Assembly: GCA_030704615.1 (NCBI GenBank)
Contig: CM060731.1
Span: forward strand, 79,962,756 to 80,022,755
DNA: 60,000 bases
Direction of reading: 5' to 3'
From: Takakia lepidozioides
Taxonomy: Eukaryota > Streptophyta > Takakiopsida > Takakiales > Takakiaceae
In this document: positions 31,630 through 41,678 of the stretch, piece after piece
Numbering within the stretch: position 1 is the stretch's first letter
How the letters are laid out: every line of letters begins with the position of its first letter
The notes under the pieces: model-generated
Seen by the model: only the letters and a program-made list of their open reading frames with translations
The model's database searches: none
Told to the model about the DNA's origin: nothing
Position numbers and translations under genes: made by a program

Positions 31630-34140
31630 TGCCAGATACGAGTTAGTTGTAGCACTTGTGGTTTTTGCTTGAGAATGAGAGAAACCAAGTTGTTATGCAA
31701 GGAGCACCGTGGAGCTCTTGGTTGTTAGAAGCGGAGGCGATGTGGGTTACGAGGTGGTAGACCTCGGCATTCGATCTGCAGCTTCAGAGATGAAAGCACC
31801 ATGCTGCAGGTAATTCCAAAGCACCTTGATGGTTTCAGATTGTGTACATGCATGAGCAAGCACGATTGGGAAGAGGACCAGTCAAGAGCAGGTTATAGTG
31901 GCTTTGGTGGCAAAGCTGAGAACTGGACTTGGGAATGCGAGCTTTCATTGTGTGAAGGATTGCAAGACCAAGCGAAAAGGCTGATTTGGCTTGGGGCAAA
32001 TCAGTGCACTTTGTGGAGTATGTTGAGAGTGGGTTTCAATCTCGAGCTTCATTGAGAGGCTCTTGTCATGGCAAGAGCAGGGCTGGAACATGAGCTAAGA
32101 GGTGCGGCAAGGCCATGGAATGTGCACCTAGGGTTTCAGAGCTTGGAAGAAGAGCTCTTGCACCACAAGAGGAGTGTCTTGTGGCTGGAAATGTAAGCCT
32201 TAAGGTTTCAGGAGCTTGGCAAAGGTTGTGGAGTGCTTAGTCTTGTCTTAGAGAGCATCAATGAGCCAAGGAGCCAAGATAGGGGCTGATAACCTCTTGT
32301 GTGAAGAGGTTGCATGTGTGGAGCATATATTCAGCTCATTGAAGCTTCCATCTTCAAGCTTGGAGGGCAAGCAAGGAAGATGGAAGGGGCTGGTTTCCCT
32401 GTAGGGATGTGTTGGAGCATGCTTCCAGCCCGCTGAAGCTTGTATTTTCAGGTTGGTGGGTGCAAGAAAGGAAGCAAAAGGGGGAAATTCTCTTGTGGTG
32501 AGAGGGGGGCATGTGTGGAGCATGCCTTCAGTCCATTGGGCTTTTGTTTTCAAGCTTTAGAGAACTAGAAGAGAAGGTAAGGGGCTGATATGCTCTTATG
32601 TGACAGTCTGACACTTGTAGAGCGTGTTCTTAGTTGGGGTTTCAACCTCAAACCTAGATAGAGCATGGCTCTTGAAGTGGCAGATGTAGGGGGCTGGAAT
32701 AGGCTCTAAAACAGATGCTATGGCCAAGGAAAACGCTTGAATGAGTGCTCACAAGGGCTGGAAACCAGCAAGGCTTGGTTGTTTGCCATTGAGTTTAGTG
32801 GCGTGTTTGGGGAATCTAAGTGAGAAAGAAGGCTTGGTTTGTGACAACCATCTTCCTCATGGCTTAGGGCTACTATTGGTGGTGTGTGGGAGCCAAAAGA
32901 GCAAGAATATCTTGCTGATTTCTTCACAGCCGCCATAGCTCGGTGCAAAGAAGCCTAGAGTCCAAGAGACACAAACCCTAGCTTGGCGTGGCTAAACCCC
33001 TTGGAGAAATGGCTAAACTGCCATGAGTGGCCATGGATGGGGCTGTGACGGGCTGTGACGGGCTGTGACAGGCTGTGCCCTGTGGCATGTGGGGCTGTGA
33101 GGGGCTGTAACAAGCTGTGCCCTATGGCCTGTGGGGCTGTGACGGGCTGTGCCCTGTGCCCTGTGACCCCTGTGACCTGTGTAGGGCTGTGACAGGTTGT
33201 GATGGGCTGTGAGGGGCTGTGGCCTGTGGCCTGTGGGGCTGTGACGGGCTGTGACAGGCTATGACAGGCTGTGGCCTTTGGGGCTGTGACCCCTCTGACC
33301 TATGTAGGGCTGTGACGGGCTGTGACAGACTGCGGCCTGTGGGGTTGTGACCCTGTGACCTGTGTAGGGCTGTGACAGGCTGTGGCCTGTGTGGGGCTGT
33401 GACGGCTGTGACCAGTGAGCTGTGTGGGCCTGTGCTGGTCTGTGGTGGCCCGTGTTGACCTGTGGACGGCCTGTGCTGACTCGTGGAGGCACTGGTGGAC
33501 TGCCTAAGGACTGACGTGTGGTCTTGAAGGCCGAATTTTGAAGCTCGTGGAGGGCGGTTTGAGGAGTATCTTCATGATATTCCCATGGTCATACAAGTGA
33601 GAGAAGAGAGGAGAGGAAGAGTGTTGGGATGAGGGCATGTTGGGGTTAGGCATTGCTTTAGCTTCTCTTCCTCGTAGTTTCCACCCTCTCATTAGGCCAA
33701 GACCTTTCCGTAGGTGGAGGCAAGAGTCAGTCCGGGTTTGGGCTGGGTTGTCCTTGCAGGAGCAACACCGTGGAGTTGTTTTTGGTGTGGGGGAGTTGTC
33801 GTTCTGATTTCTTGTGTTTGGATCCTCTCCATACCTGCATGCTTGACTGTGCGCCATGCTAGTTTTGTGTGGGCGCTTGTTTTTATAGGTGATTGGTCCG
33901 GATTTGATCACCGGCCAGTCCTAAAGCATGCTGTCGATGGTGAGGCTGGGGTGATGACCAGCCAGACCATCATTGTTTCTCCTGTGGTGAGGTTGGAGGT
34001 GATGACCAGCCAACCATAGGAGTGCTTGCGGTGGATGCAGGTACAGGTGTAGGCTATGTTATGAACTTAGTATTCCAAACCATAAGCCGCAACAGGTTCT
34101 CTACCCGGTTACCTTGTGGAGAGGGGGTTAGGGACATGTT
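31630..34140 (+). other. Long untranslated leader of copy B
   Basis: About 2.5 kb. Contains imperfect units of about 115 bp around GTGTGGAGCAT...TTCAGCCC...AAGCTT (32270-32700) and a minisatellite at 33030-33480. Blocks at about 31995-32105 and 33520-34140 match copy A's leader. The junction with copy A near 31630 shares GTAGCACTTGTG with the start of A's leader (26208), which suggests that B's leader starts near the LTR edge. No gene is seen. Confidence 0.6.
33030..33480 (+). repeat. GGCTGTGACG minisatellite
   Basis: Dozens of GGCTGTGACGGGCTGTG-like and CCTGTGxxCTGTG units, about 10 bp each, with higher-order repeats. It lies in the leader of copy B and has no counterpart of this size in copy A's leader. 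Confidence 0.9.
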
Positions 34141-35233
34141 CATGACCGGTTGAATGACAGTTTGTCAACACGGAGGTGCCACTAGTTGCTGGGGACAGTG
34201 CCGGTTTGAGTACTAGCGATACTAGTGGGTACACAAGACGAGGTGTGCGGTTTAGGCCACCTTCACCTCCTGTGTCTTCTACGGAAGGTTCTGATTCGGA
34301 TTGTGAATCAGGATGACTCATACCGGCGGTGCAAGTGTTTTCCTTGTCATTGTTGTGGGACACAATGGATGAGATGTATGGAGCTACCAAGGGGCCACGA
34401 AGGTACTCTGGGGTGGTGAGCACCATCGAATTGGATGATTTTATCCAAGAGTTTGATAGTTGGTGTGATTTGCAGCAAATGCGCAATCCACAACTATTTA
34501 CGTCTTTCATGGCATGGAAGGGGCTGTTTCAGCACCTTGAGGGGCCGCCTATGGATGATTACCATGAGTCCAGGTGGGGGCATGAGGTTGAGATCGAGGA
34601 GTGGAGGATGTACTGGTCACCCGACTATGTCTCCATCACTAGGGGCACTAGAGCCACGAGGGCAGTGGCTACACCTGCCGCTGCACCGGCAGCAGTGGGA
34701 CTAGTGGGACTGGTGGTACAGTAGCTACGATGTCCACCTAAGCCACTACTGCACCAGCACTAGTACCCGTGTCTGCCTTCAACCCTGTTGTGGAGTTCTT
34801 CGAAGAGTTGAGAGGGAACTACCAAGGGGTGAGGACAGAGAAGTTGCGGAGCTTGCAATAGTTCCAATGGAAGCCGACCGAGAGCTTGAGGGAGGCTTTC
34901 ACTCGTATGAGATGCTTGATAAATGTAACCCAAAAGGGTTACGGAAGCTCAGGCAGTCCAATTCTGGTATGGGATATTGGACAAAGAGCTGAGGAGAAGG
35001 GTGCGGGATGCAACTCTCCCTACAAGCGGTCCAAACCCACCTTAGCAAATGTGTTTTTGCTGGCAGAGCGGATAGAGCTCAACATGGTGGAGGAACGAGT
35101 GGTCATGGTGGGATTTGCTAAGGAGACACCACAGGATAGTGGTGCTCCTAGCCAATCACTACCTCAACGTGCTCAAGGCAACAAGGGGGCTCAGGTGAAG
35201 CTCAGAGAAGGCCAGAGAGGACCTCAGATGTAG
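34141..35233 (+). pseudogene. Gag (capsid) of copy B
   Basis: Closely similar to copy A. Visible segments are LWDTMDEMYGATKGP, WCDLQQMRNPQLFTSFMAWK, WRMYWSPDYVSITRG and, after a TAG at 34859-34861 shared with copy A, TESLREAFTRMRCLINVTQ. A further frameshift lies near 34935 (an extra A compared with copy A). The N-terminal frame is also broken near 34313. Role as for copy A. Confidence 0.75.
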
Positions 35234-35833
35234 GGGTCTCTCCCTTCATTTGCTGGCCAACAACGGGCGGATGTGGTGTGCTAGACATGTGGAGGACCCT
35301 ATGCTAAGAAGGATTGCACAGAGGGAGGCAAAGGGCCGGCACATGCACAGCCTGCACAGTTGCAGTGTGGGCATTGTGGCAAGCACGGGCATAGAGAGGC
35401 CCAGTGTTATGGTTTGCATCCTGAGTTGCGCCCAGGCCAGTTCCAAGGGAACAATGGTGGCCGGGGGCGAGGTGGAGCAGCCCAGAGAGGACGAGGTGGC
35501 CAGGCACAAGGTGCAGGCCAAGGGCAAGCTCAATATGGCCAAGGACGCGGAGGTCAGGGTGTTGACCAAGGCATGGCCAAACAGCTTCAGCAGCTAGAGC
35601 AGTTGCTCGCTGCCATGGCTACAGCTCAGGTGGTACCGGCTCGAAGGCCGGATGGTCCACCTCCTGCTCCTGAGAGAGGAGATATGGAAGGCATGGGATT
35701 CATGAACGGAGCAGCACTACCACTAGTGCAGGTGGAGTCTGCTGCAGCCATGACTCGAGGAGCAGCACGAGTTCCTGAGCCACGAGGTGCAGATGTGGAG
35801 TTGGAGGCAAGCCGTCGGGCTAGGCTTCCTTAA
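35234..35833 (+). pseudogene. Gag nucleocapsid zinc knuckles (copy B)
   Basis: The first knuckle reads C-stop-TCGGPYAKKDC, with the TAG at 35282-35284 as in copy A and Tyr in place of the zinc-binding His. The second is intact: CGHCGKHGHREAQC (about 35366-35407), followed by a Gly/Arg/Gln-rich tail and a linker (RRPDGPPPAPERGDMEGMGF). The frame from 35360 to 35833 is open. Confidence 0.8.
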
Positions 35834-36690
35834 TCATTCACATTGGCGGAGACAGTGTCGACGCCATCCATGGCACCTAGTTCTCATCCGACTGTTACCG
35901 AGACGGAGGTTATTATGCCATTGGGGAGAGCTACACGGGTAGCACCACTACCTAGTGTTGCCAAGGCTACGGCAGCTAGTGTGCTGCTAGGAGCGGCCAC
36001 ATCTGTGTGCCAGGCTCCATTGTTCTCGGCTACCATGATTGCGACACCCGGGGTAAAACCAATTGAGGTGTTCAGGCTGGCAGCTACACTTTGTAAGAGT
36101 GGGGAGGTTACTTCATCTTTTGCGGAGATAGTGGGAGGTGTAGTGTCGGAGGGATCCTCGGATTTGAGGGTCAAGACTGCCACGGCGGGGCCATGGCAAG
36201 CTGCAGCTGCCAGGTTGATGGAGCTGCCAGCTAGGCCAGCCATTGAGCGTGCCATGGTTACACCTGGAGTTGTTAGACAACCAGGATGACATTTCTGTTT
36301 GAGTGGACCGGCAGGCAAGAGGTAGGCCACTGCGGTCTTGTTGGACTCGGGAGCTCAGCCATTGATGCTGGGCAGAGCTGCTATTGCAGGCTTGGGCCTC
36401 ACGGAGGCGGATATGGAGCCTTGTCATTTCCAGATATAGACGAGCAGGCTCGGCGCATGACACGGCGTGAGTTGGCTATCAGACTACGGCCGGATCACCC
36501 TACAGTTGGCTCAGTGATGCCAGCCAAGGCCATTGTGACAGACGCGGTCTCATACGATGTCCTTGTTGGTGGGGCAGTGTTGTACCCCATGAGCTTCACC
36601 CTAGATTTTTGGGAGGAGTCAGCTTCCTATAGGCCTGCATGGCAGTCAGGGGAGGGCCGGCGTGTGCAGCTCCCTGTGACGTTCATAGGA
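35834..36690 (+). pseudogene. Protease region (copy B)
   Basis: A Thr/Ala/Ser-rich linker (35843-36289) precedes the protease. The active-site segment is damaged: VLLDSGAQPLMLG can be read at about 36331-36372, but small deletions separate it from the upstream frame. The C-terminal half is clear: MTRRELAIRLRPDHPT, then AIVTDAVSYDVLVGGAVLYP and DFWEESASYRPAW (about 36456-36645). A 1-bp insertion near 36694 shifts the frame relative to copy A before the methyltransferase. The TGG CAG at 36639-36644 is intact here but is TGA TAG in copy A. Confidence 0.8.
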
Positions 36691-38137
36691 GGAGTTTGCG
36701 GTTGCCCAGCGAGGCAAGATGCCGACACTAGCAGCATTCACAGCGGCAGTGAGTTGGCCTGGAGAGTTGCTTGAGGGCAACGCTCATTCAGAGGATGTGC
36801 CACCTCCGAGACAGGATGACATATATGGTATGGCGGAGTTGCCTACCATGGTTGCTCAGACTCCATTGTGGGGCACGAGCAAGGATTTGCAGCGAGATGC
36901 TGATCGACGGGTGCAACAAGCCTGGGTGGAGGCTTTTGTACCGTCAAGAGAGGAGGAGAGTGCGGGGATTGCACCAGGACCACCTCAGTTGTCTCCATTG
37001 GATACCACACCTATTGTGTGGCAGTCTCCGGATGAAGGCATTTGTCTTCTTGACTTGTTTGGCGGGATCAGCACCGGATGGGCTGCTGTGTTACAGGCAG
37101 GTGTACGAGTTCGGCGTTACCTGTATGTGGAGAGGGATGAGACTGCAGGACGCGTTTCACTTCGCCATGTTGCTCAGTTGGTGCAGCGGTACCCTGAGTT
37201 GTTGCCGATGTCTGCAGTTCGTGGATATCAATAGGCCTTGCCAACAGACATTTCATTGCTGGGGACGAAGGATTTGGAGCGGGTTGGCTCCATTGATCTA
37301 GTAGTGGTAGGTTGGCCCTGCCAAGGGCATTCATCAGCCGGGCATGGCAATGGATTGCGAGACTCGAGGTCAGGTCTGTTTTGGGTGATAATGCGGGTTT
37401 TGCGCCACTTGCAGCTTCATCAAGCTGTATCTCCAGCAAACATCTTGGAGAATGTGCCGCTGATGGGCGATTCTCGGGCCAGGGTGATGGCCAGTGTGCA
37501 TCAAGTCCGGTCGTGGCTTGGGTCAGCAGTGTTGCTAGATGCAGCTACAATGGGGTCACGGACTCATCGTCCACGCCTATGGTGGACTAAGTTGATGCCA
37601 CCCGCACTACTCAAGCGTGCATTTGATGGGGTGCAGCGGCCAGCACATCTCACAGTGGATAGCATTCTGGACATAGGGAGGCAGTCTCAGCGTGTGAGAC
37701 ACGATGACCGTTCGCATTTGGCAGTGGTCAACAAGGTGGGTCAACCACGAGCAGCATTACCTACATTGCTCAGCTTCCCAGGATCGCATGCTTTCCGGGA
37801 TAGTGGACCTGGCCTCCTGTGGGGTGCTCAATTGCAGCAGTTAGTGGAGCCTAATGCTGACGAGCGTGAGCGGGCAATGCGTTTTACCACTGGTACCACG
37901 GCGGTGTCGTCTCTTTCTGAGGCATTACGTTGTCAGGTGTTGGGGCAAGCAATGGATCTCAATTGCTTGACCTGGATTATCAGCTTGGCTATGGCTGAGC
38001 AACGCAGAGTGCGGAGTACACTTCCCTCGATGGTCTCTCTGCCTACCGAGACGGTACAGGCAGTGAGTGGGGGCGAGCATGTGAGGTCCACGGGGTGCAG
38101 GCATCCATGGCACACGTGGGAGGTGCTCGAGGTTTAG
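36691..38137 (+). pseudogene. C5 cytosine DNA methyltransferase domain embedded in Pol
   Basis: Transfers a methyl group from S-adenosylmethionine to cytosine C5. Motifs in order: motif I LLDLFGGISTG (DLFGG at 37052-37066); motif IV GWPCQGHS with catalytic Cys (PCQ at 37316-37324); motif VI ENV at 37448-37456; motif VIII RTHRPRLWW (about 37562-37585); and a C-terminal RERAMRFTTGTTA...LGQAMDL block resembling motifs IX-X of DNMT3-like enzymes. No separate target-recognition insert of bacterial type is obvious. One TAG at 37232-37234 interrupts the domain; the next TAG is at 38135-38137. The frame is that of the downstream reverse transcriptase, so it was part of the polyprotein rather than a host gene. 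Copy A carries the start of the same domain. Confidence 0.92.
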
Positions 38138-39171
38138 AGGGAGTTGGCAGCCAAGGTGGCGGTGATAGATGAGGTTGGGGATTTTTCTCGGGTGGAGGAA
38201 GTCCTTGAGGATGAGATGATGGGGCAGGATGAGGCCTTGTCACTGACTGAGCAGGTAGGGAGTACTGCTCAAGAGGTTGCAACATAGCAACCACTGGACG
38301 CGTCCTCTACCTCTAAGCCCACTGGACTTAAGGTTGCAGTTACGGAGGGAAATTGGGAGCCTGACGTTGGACCCATTGTCACCGGAGGAGAGAGATGACG
38401 TATACGGCGGTTCCTGAGGGCTTACAGGAATTGCTTTGCCTTCAATTTGAAGGACTTGGGAGCACTGAAGGGTCAAGAGATCCGTATTGAGTTGGCCACT
38501 GACACGCCAATCTTTCGGAGACCCTATAGATACAGTGACATGGAGAGGTCTTTGATTCAGATGAGGACTCAAGATCTCTGGGAGGCAGGTTTGGTGGAGC
38601 TCTCTAGTGGAGAGTATGCTTCAGCCACAGTGATGCCAGCCAAGAAGGATGTCTATGGCAATTGGATGGAGAGACGTATGTGCGGTGATTACCGGCCTGT
38701 AAATTGTCAGACCAAGTCCGATAAGTATGCCATGCCAACACCAGAGGAGATCTTTGATGCCATCGGGCATGCTAAGGTCTTTAGCACTTTGGATTTACGA
38801 TCCGGATATCACCAGTTGCCAATCAAGGGGCGGACAAGCAGAAGACGACATTATGGGGGATCAATGAGCACGGCAAGGATTGCCTATATCAGTGGCAGTT
38901 CTTACCATTTGGGCTTAAGAATGCTCCTGCAGAGTTTCAGAGAGTCATGGATAGGATTCTAGCAGGGGTGGACTTTGCTCGGTGCTACATAGATGACATC
39001 ATCATTTTTAGTGTTACGGTGGAGGAGCATGAGAGACACCTTCAGGTGGTATTGGAGCGTTTGAGAGGGTACGGATTGAAGTTGCATCCGGGGAAGTGTA
39101 AGTTTTTCCACAACCAGATTGAGTATCTGGGTCACATGATATATCCTGGAGGATTGGGGGCAGCAGACTAA
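38138..39171 (+). pseudogene. Reverse transcriptase (copy B)
   Basis: After a linker with TAG at 38286-38288 and TGA at 38396-38398, in the methyltransferase frame, the domain reads YRYSDMERSLIQMRTQDLWE, CGDYRPVNCQT, FSTLDLRSGYHQLPI (first catalytic Asp), then after a frameshift near 38830 FLPFGLKNAPAEFQRVMDRI and the YIDD box at 38986-38997, then YGLKLHPGKCKFF and EYLGHMIYPGG. The order and residues are typical of Ty3/gypsy reverse transcriptase. A second frameshift lies near 39160-39175. Confidence 0.95.
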
Positions 39172-39540
39172 GGTAGAGGCCATTGCACAAATTCCACGCC
39201 CCACGGATGTGAGCCGAGTTCGAGCTTTCATGGGGTTGGCAAACTATTATAGACGGTTTGTCAAGGGATTTAGTATCATTGCAAAGGCTCTAACCAAGCT
39301 GACCAAGGTGGATCAGGAGTGGCAGTGGGAAGATGAGCAGGAACGAGCTTTTCAAGAGCACAAGACGAGGTTGACCTCGGTGCCTATCCTGAGACGACCT
39401 ATCAGGGGGCGTCCCTTTCAGCTGCATACGGATTGGAGCATGCTGGGGCTTGGAGCGGTGCTCACACAGGTGGATAATGAGGGAAGAGAGTTCGTAGTGG
39501 CTTATGCTAGCCGCTCGAACAACGCTGCAGAGGCTGCATA
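39172..39540 (+). pseudogene. Connection and RNase H N-terminal part (copy B)
   Basis: Reads SRVRAFMGLANYYRRFVKGF and then FQLHTDWSMLGLGAVLTQVD, with the first RNase H Asp, and EFVVAYASRSNNAAEA. At about 39530-39540 it jumps in frame into mid-integrase (AYAFLDRVLSRFGAPAEVL). The C-terminal RNase H part seen in element 1 (3-299) and the integrase zinc finger are therefore deleted. Confidence 0.9.
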
Positions 39541-40130
39541 TGCATTCCTGGATCGAGTGCTTAGCCGATTCGGTGCTCCAGCTGAGGTACTCACGGACCA
39601 AGTGAGAGAGTTCTTGGGGGAGTTTTAGGCTTTGTGTGATAAAGCCTTGATAGACCACCGTACCACTTCTCGGGATCATCCTGAGGCCGATGGCTTGGCA
39701 GAGAGAGTGGTTCAGATAGTGAAGAGGGGTTTGCGCAAGTATGGCTTGCAAAATGGACACTTAGGAGATTGGGATCTTTAGGTACCTTGGTTAGCCATGG
39801 GCTACAGGTTCAGCAAACAAGCATCACTTGCCTCCTTCTCACCATATTTCCTTCTCTTTGGCCGAGAGCCTGATTTGTCTGCATCTATTCGCAGGGAGGC
39901 TGCAGTAGTCCTCAACCTTGATGATCCGGATGTGTGGACACAAGCATGTGCCCAGCGGGCAGAGTTGTTCAAGAGAATCATGACTATGGCTTTTGAGAAT
40001 CTTGCTATTGCCCAACACCGAGACACATTGAGGTATGTCACTATACGTGGAGGGGGATATCGGCCAGGTGTTTGGCGTTTCCACCCTGGGGACTATGTGT
40101 ATCTGCAGCAGACAGCCCTACGACCTTGAA
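39541..40130 (+). pseudogene. Integrase core, 5'-deleted (copy B)
   Basis: Retains the second catalytic Asp (EVLTDQVREF), DHRTTSRDHPEADGLAERVV with the Glu, and the C-terminal part up to HPGDYVYLQQTALRP (40082-40126). The H2C2 zinc finger and the first Asp are lost. TAG codons at 39626-39628 and 39779-39781 correspond to CAG in element 1 (positions 946-948 and 1101-1103). The protein could not integrate DNA. Confidence 0.92.
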
Positions 40131-40456
40131 TGTCACAGCATGACGTGTAATTCTAAGGGTCAGGGAGGTGTTGCCTTCAGGAGTGTTGATTCTGGAGGGT
40201 CGAGATGGCATGGTATGGAAGGACCATGTGTGTAATTGTGCGCCATGTCACCTTCCACATGTGGATGAGATGATAGATCCCAAACTTGGCAGTGGTACCT
40301 GCAGGATTGCGTTGCATGCTATGTGCGCATACTCGTGGTGCCATCACTATGCTGGTGTGTGATCGATGCTCAAGAGGTTGGCACATAGGATGCTTGACAC
40401 CACCTCTTGAGAGGGTTCCTGATGGAGATTGGTTATGTCTATACTGCTTGGGATAG
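40131..40456 (+). pseudogene. Integrase tail and PHD finger (copy B)
   Basis: The tail VLPSGVLILEGRDGMVWKDH and CAPCHLPHV is followed, after a 1-bp shift, by a full C4HC3 finger in one uninterrupted frame at 40313-40447 and a TAG at 40454-40456. Zinc ligands are spaced C-x2-C-x11-C-x2-C-x4-H-x2-C-x14-C-x2-C, exactly the PHD pattern, with the conserved Trp two residues before the last Cys pair (GDWLCLYC) and a Trp just before the His (RGWHIGC). PHD fingers bind H3 N-terminal tails; in an integrase tail the natural inference is target-site choice on chromatin. Confidence 0.9.
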
Positions 40457-40799
40457 TGACAGTGGATATGACTAGTGGCAGCTCACAAGACATGGGAGGC
40501 CAAGCTCATAGGAGTCAATACCCAAGATCTCAAGCTCAAGTTCACAGGTTGCAAGACGACGACTAACGATGGGGCAACTCTTGTACCCGACCTCTTGATC
40601 TATCGAGTTTGAGTGTAGTAGGGACAGTGGTGGAGGCACTACAACACACCCTATGTAATTTCGACGATTTAGTTTGACGCTGGCGTTGACTGTTGTCACT
40701 TTCGACTGTTCCAACCATTTTGCAGTCAGAATTTATATTAAAATATTCGAGGTGCTAGACAACCGCGAAAAATTTGACTGTAGTGAGAGATTTTGACTA

Positions 40800-41200
40800 C
40801 CTAAAATGAGCTGACTGAAACAACCATGTGTAATCACAATATATAAATTATATATAGCAATATATACGTGGATAATAAGAAGTAAAAACATTTAACTATT
40901 TTTTCACTGACCCAACACATTAATAGTAAACTAATCGTGTGTTGGTTAAGGTTAGTGAAACAAAGCAACTGAATTATCTGAACAAATGATAAACAAACGC
41001 CTTGCTGGCAGCTGTTGGATGAACGTATGAAATATAATTTGTGTGCACTGGATGAACGTATGAATGAACGATAAAGCAAACGCCTTGCTGGCAACTATTG
41101 GATGAACGGAAAATTAAATGGATGGATGGATAGATTGATGGAAAACCCAAAATCCATCCATCTACGATACATTCATCCAAATAATTCAAAATGGATTTAG
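40800..41200. repeat. Duplicated CGCCTTGCTGGCA block in the CACTA left arm
   Basis: AAACGCCTTGCTGGCA followed by TTGGATGAACG occurs twice (about 40995 and 41078), with GGATGAACGTATGAA and (GGAT)n-like words. This is probably subterminal repeat structure of the transposon. Confidence 0.6.
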
Positions 41201-41499
41201 GGTTGCGGGATTGCGTTCAGCGACTTGATCGTTTTGCTGTGTTTGCGTGGGAGGATCTGCAGGATATGCAATAGCTTGGGTGGACAACCGCAATGGCAAG
41301 GTGTGGCTTTTCTTAATGTACGATGTGAAGAGTTTGTCCATCCTGCAAATGTGGGGCTCTCTTAGTACCATGATTTGGTATTCTTCCCGATGTTTACAAG
41401 GTTCTTGGGAGAGTCGGCTTGGTCTTAGCAGGCCGTGTTTCAATCTCCGCCCGCTCAGCTGCATCGTGGTGTTCTCGCATACCAATCCTCTCGCAGACC

Positions 41500-41678
41500 A
41501 ATCCGACATTACCTGACTACAGACACAAGCAGCACACACAAGAGGTGGTCAGTCAAATCCTCGATGGGTCAAAGCTCTTACATGAAGGCAGCTGCTGCAT
41601 TGCACGAGACTGACCCGTTGAAGAAACCTAAGCAGGATCGTTATGCGCTGCGTACTTCCCACAATGGCGGGTCCGCAG
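41500..41678 (+). pseudogene. Phenylalanine ammonia-lyase exon fragment
   Basis: ILDGS, then [20 protein letters not shown] and [12 protein letters not shown] are readable, a segment highly conserved in PAL, the first enzyme of the phenylpropanoid pathway. A 1-bp insertion separates ILDGS from SSYM, and small deletions after RTS break the expected continuation. The similarity stops at CAG|GT (41676-41680), which looks like an exon 3' edge with donor site. Upstream about 41500-41550 is weaker but compatible. The fragment lies inside the CACTA element, so capture of host genomic DNA is the likely origin. Confidence 0.8.

Larger units (their letters stand above)
25861..31630 (+). mobile_element. 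Ty3/gypsy element, copy A (truncated in its DNMT)
   Basis: Order: 5'-truncated LTR, long untranslated leader, gag, zinc knuckles, protease and the first part of a C5 DNA methyltransferase. At about 31620-31640 similarity to copy B's methyltransferase ends and leader-like sequence begins, so A is fused head-on to B without an LTR between. The gag-protease part is closely similar to copy B at DNA level. Many stop codons and frameshifts make it dead. Fusion could come from template switching in reverse transcription or from a deletion between neighbouring copies. Confidence 0.88.

Noticed and set aside
29135-38398. TAG reassignment to Gln in this genome
   Set aside because: The SAUR frames use ordinary codons, and the hAT, pogo and PPR relics also contain TGA stops and frameshifts; mutation explains the pattern better.
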